Below, piece by piece: positions 1 through 5,287 of a DNA stretch of 5,287 nucleotides. The stretch's first letter is position 1, and every line of letters starts with the position of its first letter. The translations under genes were made by a program, and so were the position numbers. The stretch is from Methanobrevibacter sp. Lineage in GTDB: Archaea > Methanobacteriota > Methanobacteria > Methanobacteriales > Methanobacteriaceae. The notes under the pieces were generated by a model. The model worked only from the letters and a program-made list of their open reading frames with translations, had not been told where the DNA came from and searched no databases. The DNA is taken from the NCBI GenBank assembly GCA_016291275.1, contig JAEEWY010000108.1, positions 1 to 5,287 on the forward strand, given 5' to 3'.

Positions 1-192
1 AAAAAAAGGGGAGACACAATGTGAAAAATAATAAAAAATAGATGTAAAATTTGATTTAATTTAATTGAATATATGATTAATTAAAATGATGTTTTTAACA
101 AAAACTATTAAAAATATTTATCATAAAATTTGTTAAAAAGAAGAGAACTGAAAACCATCATTAATGTAATGTATTTAGCTACATGATGTGTT
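1..192. other. Gene-free A/T-rich spacer
   Basis: I find no convincing coding frame on either strand: every ATG or GTG opens onto a stop within a few codons. The stretch is dominated by A-runs on the plus strand. A weak inverted repeat lies at 156-188 (CATCAT against ATGATG, with an inner ATGTA/TACAT around the loop TTTAGC). A 17-base A/T-only word at 24-40 recurs at 214-230, which is probably low complexity. On the minus strand this is the far downstream region of metK. Confidence 0.6.
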
Positions 193-261
193 AAAAATAG
201 TAAAAAATATGTAAAAAATAATAAAAAATAAAAAAGTTGAAACTTCATTAAGAAGTCTCAA
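193..261 (-). terminator. metK terminator: hairpin plus oligo-U tracts
   Basis: Read on the minus strand, bases 261 to 237 form a 10-bp stem with one G-U pair: UUGAGACUUC, loop UUAAU, then GAAGUUUCAA. The stem is followed at once by five tracts of five or six U (plus-strand A-runs at 230-235, 223-228, 213-218, 202-207 and 193-197). It lies about 50 bases after the metK stop. Archaeal termination needs only the U-tracts, and a bacterial intrinsic terminator would use both parts. Either way the position and orientation fit metK. Confidence 0.75.
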
Positions 262-311
262 AAAGATATCAAGAAATAAATATTGAGATAGATTAAAGAA
301 ATAATTTAAAA

Positions 312-1484
312 TTATTCTACAATATATTTCTTTAAGTCTTCAGCTTTATCGGTTTTCTCCCATGGAAGACCTTCAATACCGAAGTGACCGTATTTAGCGG
401 TTTGCTTGTATTTGGTAGATCTTAAGTTCAAGGTTTCGATGATTCCATCAGGAGTTAACCTAAAGTTTTCACGAACAATCTCATCAAAGGATTTGCTGGT
501 CTTTACTTCAGTTCCATAAGTATCAACCATAACGGAAGTTGGCTCAGCAACTCCAATAGCATAGGAGATTTGGATTTCACATTTTTCAGCAAGTCCACTT
601 GCTACAATGTTCTTTGCAATGTATCTTGCCATGTAACATGCACTTCTATCCACTTTAGTGCAGTCCTTACCTGAAAATGCTCCACCACCGTGTCTTGCAT
701 ATCCTCCGTAAGTGTCTACAATAATCTTACGACCGGTTAATCCTGCATCACCATGAGGACCTCCGATTTCAAAAACACCAGTTGGATTGATGTGCTCTTT
801 GGTGTTTTCAGTCATCAATTCCTGTGGAATAACTGCTTTAAAGAGCTTTTCACGAATATCTGCTTTGAGCTGTTCTTGATTATGAGACATTGTCTCATCA
901 TGTTGGGTTGAAAGAACAATTGCATCCAATGAAAGAACATTTCCATCCTTATCGTAGTTTACAGATACTTGTGCTTTACCATCAGGTCTTAAATATGGAA
1001 TTTCACCAGTTTCTCGGAGTTCTGTTAATTTATTTGTAAGCTTACGTGCCAAATCAATTGGGAATGGCATTAATGAATCAGTTTCATTAGTTGCATAACC
1101 GAACATCATACCTTGATCTCCAGCTCCGCTTTCTTCACCTTCACGGTCTACACCTTGCTTGATGTCTGGAGATTGAGCATGAAGCAAACTGACAACTTCA
1201 CAGTTATGACCATCAAATTTCAATTCAGGATTGTCATATCCTATTTCAATGATAGTGTCCCTAATGATTCTTTCAATATCTTCTCTAGTAATGTTGGCAT
1301 CTGCGGTAACTTCACCGAATACCAAACAGAAATCAGTTGTAACACAAGTTTCACATGCAACATGAGCATGAGGATCCTGTTCCATGAATGCATCTAAAAT
1401 AGCATCAGAAATGATGTCTGCAACTTTATCAGGATGCCCTTGGGTTACTGATTCAGATGTGAATGTTTTATATACTTCACTCAT
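312..1484 (-). CDS. metK: S-adenosylmethionine synthetase, bacterial-type MetK
   Basis: This cytosolic enzyme makes S-adenosylmethionine from methionine and ATP, releasing phosphate and pyrophosphate, and so supplies methyl groups to the cell. The 390-residue product is full length for the bacterial/eukaryotic MAT family (E. coli about 384). Visible motifs are the N-terminal ESVTQGHPDK (residues 11-20, with the ATP-site His17 and Asp19), the loop motif GAGDQGMMFGYA (120-131), and the glycine-rich phosphate-binding GGGAFSGKD (266-274). The segments GRKIIVDTYGGYARHGG and YAIGVAEPTS are near-identical to bacterial MetK as I know it. The ATG at 1484 is supported by a GGTGA site four bases upstream. 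The gene ends in TAA and is followed by a strong hairpin/U-tract terminator. It lies 118 bases after upp and may be read from its own TATA-like element or from upp. The oddity is family: methanogens usually carry the diverged archaeal MAT, so if the host is archaeal this copy probably came from a bacterium. The enzyme assignment is near certain; the transfer is inference. Confidence 0.97.
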   Translation of the reverse strand: MSEVYKTFTSESVTQGHPDKVADIISDAILDAFMEQDPHAHVACETCVTTDFCLVFGEVTADANITREDIERIIRDTIIEIGYDNPELKFDGHNCEVVSLLHAQSPDIKQGVDREGEESGAGDQGMMFGYATNETDSLMPFPIDLARKLTNKLTELRETGEIPYLRPDGKAQVSVNYDKDGNVLSLDAIVLSTQHDETMSHNQEQLKADIREKLFKAVIPQELMTENTKEHINPTGVFEIGGPHGDAGLTGRKIIVDTYGGYARHGGGAFSGKDCTKVDRSACYMARYIAKNIVASGLAEKCEIQISYAIGVAEPTSVMVDTYGTEVKTSKSFDEIVRENFRLTPDGIIETLNLRSTKYKQTAKYGHFGIEGLPWEKTDKAEDLKKYIVE

Positions 1485-1488
1485 TTTT

Positions 1489-1493
1489 TCACC
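1489..1493 (-). promoter_or_regulatory. Ribosome binding site of metK
   Basis: GGTGA on the minus strand, four bases before the ATG at 1484. It matches the 16S rRNA 3'-end complement and supports this start. Confidence 0.8.
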
Positions 1494-1556
1494 AAAATAA
1501 TTTAATTAATATAAAGTTTTTAAATAAAGAATTTTTTATCTTTTATTATTTTTCTA

Positions 1557-1568
1557 TTTTATATATAT
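1557..1568 (-). promoter_or_regulatory. Candidate TATA box for metK
   Basis: ATATATATAAAA on the minus strand. With archaeal spacing of about 25 bases, transcription would start near 1538 and give a leader of about 50 bases that includes the GGTGA site. A second match, TTTATATT at 1508-1515, would give an almost leaderless transcript without that site, so I prefer the first. In DNA this A/T-rich, chance matches are common. Confidence 0.35.
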
Positions 1569-1602
1569 TAATATTTGTGTTTATTTTATTATTAGTTAAA
1601 GA

Positions 1603-2229
1603 TTATTTGGTACCATAAATCCTATCTCCAGCGTCACCAAGACCTGGAACGATGTATTTGTTTTCATTTAATCCCTTGTCTACAACTGCACAGTAAATTT
1701 GAACGTCAGGGTGATTGGTTTCAATGACCTTTATTCCTTCAGGTGCAGCAACAATGCATAAGAATTTGATTTGCTTTACGCCATCTTCCTTAAGTCTATC
1801 GATGGTTGCTGAAACGCTTCCACCAGTTGCAAGCATAGGATCTATAATCATAGCTATTCTGTTTTCAATATCTTCAGGCATCTTATAATAGTATTCAACA
1901 GGCTCAAAGGTTTCCTCATTACGGTAAAGACCAATATGGCCCACTTTAGCATTAGGAATCACATTGATGATTCCTTCAACCATACCCATACCTGCTCTTA
2001 AGATAGGAACAACAGCATAATTGTCCTCATTAAGCATACCTGTTTGCATTTTTTCAAGAGGGGTTTCAATTTCCACTTCCTCAAGTTTTGCATCTTTAGT
2101 AGCTTCATAGCATAAAAGAGTGGAAATTTCAGTTACAAGCTCTCTGAACTCTTTTGTACCTGTATTTACATCTCTTAAAATACCTAATTTATGTGTTATT
2201 AATGGATGATTCAAAACAATTTCATTCAT
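1603..2229 (-). CDS. upp: Uracil phosphoribosyltransferase
   Basis: This pyrimidine-salvage enzyme converts uracil and PRPP to UMP and pyrophosphate in the cytosol. The 208-residue product equals the usual bacterial length (E. coli Upp is 208). Family landmarks run in order: HPLITHKLGILRD at the N-terminus (8-20), VPILRAGMGM (74-83), YRNEETFEP (102-110), the PRPP-binding loop DPMLATGGS (130-138), AAPEG (161-165), and the uracil-binding C-terminal end PGLGDAGDRIYGTK (195-208). The only change I notice in that end is Tyr where E. coli has Phe. The ATG at 2229 has a GGAGAT site five bases upstream, and the stop is TAA. Upstream, ugd is separated by oligo-U tracts, so upp probably starts a transcript. 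Downstream, no U-tract is seen before metK, which suggests that transcription may continue into it. I see no sign of truncation or frameshift. Confidence 0.97.
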   Translation of the reverse strand: MNEIVLNHPLITHKLGILRDVNTGTKEFRELVTEISTLLCYEATKDAKLEEVEIETPLEKMQTGMLNEDNYAVVPILRAGMGMVEGIINVIPNAKVGHIGLYRNEETFEPVEYYYKMPEDIENRIAMIIDPMLATGGSVSATIDRLKEDGVKQIKFLCIVAAPEGIKVIETNHPDVQIYCAVVDKGLNENKYIVPGLGDAGDRIYGTK

Positions 2230-2234
2230 ATTAT

Positions 2235-2240
2235 ATCTCC
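2235..2240 (-). promoter_or_regulatory. Ribosome binding site of upp
   Basis: GGAGAT on the minus strand, five bases before the ATG at 2229. It is one of the few G-rich words in this gap and confirms the start. Confidence 0.8.
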
Positions 2241-2260
2241 ATGATTTTTAGATAGTTGAA

Positions 2261-2270
2261 TTTATATTAA
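2261..2270 (-). promoter_or_regulatory. Candidate TATA box for upp
   Basis: TTAATATAAA on the minus strand, centred about 36 bases before the upp ATG. It would place the transcription start close to 2241, just ahead of the ribosome binding site, giving a very short leader. The near-palindrome ACTTAAATAAGT (2282-2293) lies 11 bases further upstream. The call rests on position and composition only. Confidence 0.35.
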
Positions 2271-2343
2271 TATTATTTATGACTTAAATAAGTTAAATAG
2301 ATTATTATTTGAATTTGTAAAAAAGGAGTAATTAAGATAAATT

Positions 2344-2390
2344 AAAAAAATTTAAAAAAAAATTGGAAAGGATAGTTTAAAACAAAAAAA
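2344..2390 (-). terminator. Oligo-U terminator tracts after ugd
   Basis: On the minus strand, U-runs of seven (2384-2390), nine (2354-2362) and seven (2344-2350) follow the ugd stop within about 70 bases, with no strong hairpin before them. This is the expected form of archaeal U-tract termination, and it separates ugd from upp. Confidence 0.6.
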
Positions 2391-2415
2391 GACAATAAAA
2401 TTTATAAAAATAAAT

Positions 2416-3738
2416 TTAACAGCCGATTTGATATAATTCAAACCCTAAACTTTCTATTTTCTTATCATAGATGTTTCTTCCATCAAAGATAATCTTCTGA
2501 TTCAATTTATCTTCAAGCAATGCAAAATCAGGATATCTGAACTCTTTCCATTCAGTGATTAAAACAAGCCCATCAGAATCATCTAAAGCATCATATCTGT
2601 TTCCAACAAACTCAATTGAACTTAAATAATCCTCACCAATGGCTTTTTTAAATTTATCGCTTGCTTGAGGATCATATGCTTTAATTTTTGCTCCTCGTCT
2701 AATAAGTTCTGAAACAACAACAATTGATGTGGCTTCACGGACATCATCAGTGCCTGGCTTGAATGATAGGCCCCAAACGCTTAAAGTGATGCCAGATAAA
2801 TCATCACCAAACCTGTCAACAATCTTATTTACCAGAACCATCTTCTGATCATCATTGACCTTTTCCACATCGGACAAAATCCTTGGGAAATATCCATATG
2901 CCTTGGAAGTGTTGATTAAAGCTTGAACATCTTTAGTGAAACAGCTTCCACCATAGCCACAACCTGCATAAATATAATCATATCCAATCCTACTGTCTGA
3001 TCCTATGCCTAAGCGGACCTTTTGAACATTTGCACCAGTTGCTTCACAAACATTTGCTATCTCATTCATAAAAGAGATTTTGGTTGCAAGCATTGCATTG
3101 GCAACATATTTGGTCATTTCAGCTGATTTGATGTCCATTAAGATAAACCTGTCATGATTAAGCACAAAAGAATGGTACAATTCCTTTAATGTCTCAAATA
3201 CATCTTCATCTTCAGCACCAATAATTATGCGGTCAGGATGCAAGCAATCCTCAATGGCCCTACCTTGCTTTAAAAACTCTGGATTAGATGCCACTTTGAT
3301 TTCAATAGATGAATAATTTTCCTTAAGTATCCTCTCAATATGTTCCTTAACCTTAAGGCAAGTGCCGATAGGAGCAGTTGACTTTAAAACAATCAATGAA
3401 TCTTGACTAATATTATTTGCAATATCTGATGAAACAGAGAAGATATCGTCTAGATTAGCGCTTCCATCTTCATCCATTGGAGTTCCAACAGCTATGAAAA
3501 CAATATTGGAATCGTCTAAAGCCTCTTTAATGTCTGTAGTGAAAATCAAGTCCCCTTTTTCTTGGGAACTTATGACTAAAGTGTCTAGATTAGGTTCATA
3601 AATAGGCAGTATTCCCTTTTTAAGACCTTTTATCTTGTCTTCCACAACATCTACACAATAAACCTTATTTCCCATTTTAGAAAAGCAGGTACCAGTTACA
3701 AGTCCAACATAACCTGTTCCAATAACAGTAATATGCAT
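2416..3738 (-). CDS. ugd: UDP-glucose 6-dehydrogenase
   Basis: This enzyme oxidises UDP-glucose to UDP-glucuronate with two NAD+, feeding uronic-acid surface polysaccharides or glycoprotein glycans. I choose the ATG at 3738, giving 440 residues. It starts directly at the Rossmann strand (MHITVIGTGYVGL, GxGxxG at 7-12) and has an AGGTGA site four bases upstream. The frame stays open to an in-frame TTG at 3798, but that adds 20 residues with no ribosome binding site and overlaps the likely promoter. Motifs in order: VGTPMDEDGSA (84-94), KSTAPIGT (119-126), SNPEFLKQGRAIEDCLHPDR (151-170), EMTKYVANAMLATK (207-220), GYGGSCFTKD (261-270) with catalytic Cys266, and the C-terminal NAD/UDP domain with GLSFKPGTDDVREA (323-336) and FDGRN (418-422). 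By family comparison, Thr121, Lys210, Asn214, Cys266 and Asp270 match the catalytic set. Thr268 replaces the common Pro of GGSCFPKD. The close relative UDP-ManNAc dehydrogenase is the main alternative but fits less well. Confidence 0.94.
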   Translation of the reverse strand: MHITVIGTGYVGLVTGTCFSKMGNKVYCVDVVEDKIKGLKKGILPIYEPNLDTLVISSQEKGDLIFTTDIKEALDDSNIVFIAVGTPMDEDGSANLDDIFSVSSDIANNISQDSLIVLKSTAPIGTCLKVKEHIERILKENYSSIEIKVASNPEFLKQGRAIEDCLHPDRIIIGAEDEDVFETLKELYHSFVLNHDRFILMDIKSAEMTKYVANAMLATKISFMNEIANVCEATGANVQKVRLGIGSDSRIGYDYIYAGCGYGGSCFTKDVQALINTSKAYGYFPRILSDVEKVNDDQKMVLVNKIVDRFGDDLSGITLSVWGLSFKPGTDDVREATSIVVVSELIRRGAKIKAYDPQASDKFKKAIGEDYLSSIEFVGNRYDALDDSDGLVLITEWKEFRYPDFALLEDKLNQKIIFDGRNIYDKKIESLGFELYQIGC

Positions 3739-3742
3739 TGAA

Positions 3743-3748
3743 TCACCT
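3743..3748 (-). promoter_or_regulatory. Ribosome binding site fixing the ugd start
   Basis: AGGTGA on the minus strand, four bases before the ATG at 3738. It decides between this ATG and the upstream in-frame TTG at 3798, which has no such site. Confidence 0.88.
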
Positions 3749-3796
3749 ATTAAAAAAAAATCAAAATTAAAATAAAAATTTTTATTACATTGATAC

Positions 3797-3810
3797 AATA
3801 TTATATTCTT
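3797..3810 (-). promoter_or_regulatory. Candidate promoter (TATA-like element) of ugd
   Basis: AAGAATATAATATT on the minus strand, preceded by a purine-rich A-run that could serve as the TFB recognition element. With a spacing of about 25 bases, transcription would begin near 3778 and give a leader of about 40 bases. The element overlaps the rejected TTG start at 3798. Confidence 0.4.
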
Positions 3811-3905
3811 TTTTTAAAACTATAAAATTTTTATGATTAATCTAAACTATCAAGTAAATAAAATGTTAAAAAAATGATTTTTAAAAAATTGTTAAAAATA
3901 GATTC

Positions 3906-3962
3906 AAAAAAGAAAGAAAAAAGCTAAAAAAATAAAAAATAAAAATTATAAAATAAAAAAAA
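3906..3962 (-). terminator. U-rich termination region after the hydrolase gene
   Basis: On the minus strand the 3' flank of the hydrolase gene contains successive U-runs: eight (3955-3962), five (3941-3945), six (3934-3939), seven (3926-3932), and further runs up to 3906. They begin about 14 bases after the stop and have no GC-rich hairpin. This fits U-tract termination and makes co-transcription with ugd, 238 bases downstream, unlikely. Confidence 0.55.
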
Positions 3963-3976
3963 TTAAAGAAGAAGTC

Positions 3977-5287
3977 TTAAGCATAAAAAACTTCATCTAA
4001 AAGGAATTGTGCAAATGCATTTCCATACTGACCATATGTGAATTTTGAGAAATGCAAGTTATCTGTAGAAACATAAGGGCATGTTTGCTGATTTACAATT
4101 TCATAATCCCTTGTATTGAAATTATAACAGCTTAAATACTCGCTTTCATTCCATTTGCTTAACTGATTATCCAATTCCCTTTGATAGTCAGTTAATGTCA
4201 ACCCTATCTTGTTTGGAGTGGTATCTCTATTAGTAAGCTGTTTATAATTATAAGTTCTGTCAGAGTAATATAGGTCTACAAATACCACTTTAATCGGATC
4301 TTTACCTTCAGCTACACGTTTTTGACTTGCTTCTTCAATTTTTCCTAGAATATAATTTAAAGCACCATTGAATGTGGAATTATCTGTACTGTTCTCTTTT
4401 CCTAAAACAGTATCGTCAAGATAATCATTTGTTCCTGCAGCCAAAACAACGATGTTATACTCATCTATAGTAGTATTCTCTATTCCTTCACTGTTTGCTT
4501 TAGTGTTTAAATATTCACAATTAGCAGGATATCTTCCTTCGGAAATTGGTTCAACAACTTCCCGGGTAATACGGTATCTGTAATAATTTGAATTCTCTAT
4601 ATTAATAATGGTACCGTTTTCTTCATAATAACCTAAATCATGGTAGGTTGAACCAGGAATTGAAGGATTGTAGTAAACGCATCCAAGCAATTGAGCTACC
4701 CTATATGGAATAGAGAAAACATGTTGGGTTGCAGTTGAATCATAAGGTGAACCATGTGTAATACTGTCACCGAAATACAATATCCTCTGATTAGCAAAAG
4801 CTATAGGGTCAAAATTCTTAAGGGAGAATCCCTTATCGAAATCACTGAATACAGTCTCCCCATTCTTAGTGGAATAAGCTTGCACAGCATAATATGCATT
4901 CTTTTCAATTCCAGATACTGCCAATGATTGGATAGTGGAAGTTTTTGCAGTTACATTATCTATTAGTTCCCATGTGTCAGATTCCTCATCTTTTTTAAGA
5001 ATCAAGTATCCTTCTGCATTTGGAACTTTACCCCATTTTAGAGTGGTTTCATTCAGTGTAACTATACTTGGGGATTCAAGATGGAAATCTCCATCAGGAT
5101 AATAAAGACCATAACTTGTTTTTGTAACGGCATTCACTATCTTTTGAGTGCAAGCCCTAACTGTATAAAACAAGCTATTGTAACTTGGATCAATGAATAC
5201 TGAAGCAGTCAATAAATTCTTTAAATCTGTTTTAGACTTATAATAGTAATCTACATAGCTGATAGATGGAGCATCGACTATAGCAAT
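3977..5287 (-). CDS. Surface-type SGNH/GDSL hydrolase with FN3-like domains (N-terminus off window)
   Basis: The reading frame stays open to the right edge, so this is the C-terminal 436 residues of a longer protein. The in-frame TTG at 5212 is not a convincing start, since it sits inside the first domain. Numbered from the edge, residues 1 to about 55 look like the end of a fibronectin-III-like sandwich (FYTVRA at 40-45). Residues about 72-156 form a second such module (LKWGKVPNAEGY, then YYAVQAY). Residues about 168-436 are an SGNH hydrolase with all four blocks: FGDSITHG with nucleophile Ser175, Gly212 in NPSIPGS, Asn287 in GTNDY, and Asp409/His412 in DNLH. This family deacylates sugars, glycans or lipids; the substrate cannot be told here. 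FN3-like modules and seven N-x-S/T sequons suggest an extracellular protein, but any signal peptide lies outside. The protein ends a few residues after the hydrolase fold, so there is no C-terminal anchor. T-rich sense DNA follows the TAA stop. Confidence 0.88.
   Translation of the reverse strand: MAIVDAPSISYVDYYYKSKTDLKNLLTASVFIDPSYNSLFYTVRACTQKIVNAVTKTSYGLYYPDGDFHLESPSIVTLNETTLKWGKVPNAEGYLILKKDEESDTWELIDNVTAKTSTIQSLAVSGIEKNAYYAVQAYSTKNGETVFSDFDKGFSLKNFDPIAFANQRILYFGDSITHGSPYDSTATQHVFSIPYRVAQLLGCVYYNPSIPGSTYHDLGYYEENGTIINIENSNYYRYRITREVVEPISEGRYPANCEYLNTKANSEGIENTTIDEYNIVVLAAGTNDYLDDTVLGKENSTDNSTFNGALNYILGKIEEASQKRVAEGKDPIKVVFVDLYYSDRTYNYKQLTNRDTTPNKIGLTLTDYQRELDNQLSKWNESEYLSCYNFNTRDYEIVNQQTCPYVSTDNLHFSKFTYGQYGNAFAQFLLDEVFYA

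Noticed and set aside
84..151. Possible C/D box small RNA on the plus strand (ATGATGT at about 84, CTGA at 148-151)
   Set aside because: Box C departs from the consensus, no internal C' or D' boxes are visible, and no terminal stem encloses the region. Chance matches are likely in this sequence.
24..230. Repeated 17-base word (24-40 and 214-230) as a possible direct repeat or attachment site
   Set aside because: Both copies consist only of A-runs interrupted by single T residues and sit in low-complexity spacer, with no element between them.
300..316. Inverted repeat AATAATTT/AAATTATT across the metK stop codon
   Set aside because: It is all A/T, has almost no loop and overlaps coding sequence. 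The better stem at 237-261 is the likelier terminator.
1113..1397. Open frame of 94 codons on the plus strand inside metK
   Set aside because: It lies wholly antisense to a well-conserved gene, and its product resembles no family I know. It is best explained as a shadow of metK codons.
1485..1602. Possible SAM riboswitch before metK
   Set aside because: The leader is too short and almost pure A/T, with none of the paired, G-rich conserved segments of SAM riboswitch classes.
3739..3976. Small gene between the hydrolase and ugd
   Set aside because: Only very short frames exist here (about 14 codons from an ATG near 3833), without a ribosome binding site. The gap is explained by a terminator and the ugd promoter.

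Overview
The window is very AT-rich and carries four protein genes, all on the minus strand. From right to left, in transcription order, they are: a secreted-type SGNH/GDSL hydrolase whose N-terminus lies beyond the right edge; a UDP-glucose 6-dehydrogenase (ugd); a uracil phosphoribosyltransferase (upp); and an S-adenosylmethionine synthetase (metK). The gaps between them are 238, 186 and 118 bases, with a gene-poor stretch of 311 bases at the left end. I see no RNA gene, insertion sequence, CRISPR array or tRNA.

The likely source is a low-GC methanogen of the Methanobrevibacter type. This is an inference. It rests on extremely A/T-rich intergenic DNA with repeated oligo-U tracts after genes (sense strand), GGTGA/AGGTGA ribosome binding sites 4-5 bases before ATG, TATA-like elements upstream of starts, and a large surface-type protein with fibronectin-III-like segments next to envelope-sugar metabolism. 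No universally archaeal marker gene is present, and a low-GC Firmicute cannot be excluded. If the host is archaeal, the metK is notable because it is clearly the bacterial-type enzyme and not the diverged archaeal MAT.

Layout: 1-311 holds no gene, but carries a 10-bp hairpin followed (minus sense) by five U5-U6 tracts, a convincing metK terminator. metK occupies 312-1484 and upp 1603-2229. No sense-strand U-run longer than four lies between them, so upp and metK may share a transcript. ugd is 2416-3738; an upstream in-frame TTG at 3798 should be rejected. It is followed by U7/U9/U7 tracts. The hydrolase runs from 3977 to the right edge and is also followed by U-rich tracts.

Functionally, metK and upp are housekeeping genes (methyl donor supply and pyrimidine salvage). 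ugd makes UDP-glucuronate for surface polysaccharide or glycoprotein, and the hydrolase looks like an extracellular esterase. The last two fit a cell-envelope theme, but they are separated by a likely terminator and need not be co-regulated. I found no evidence of a novel multi-gene system; the most interesting items are the bacterial-type MetK and the FN3-SGNH surface enzyme.
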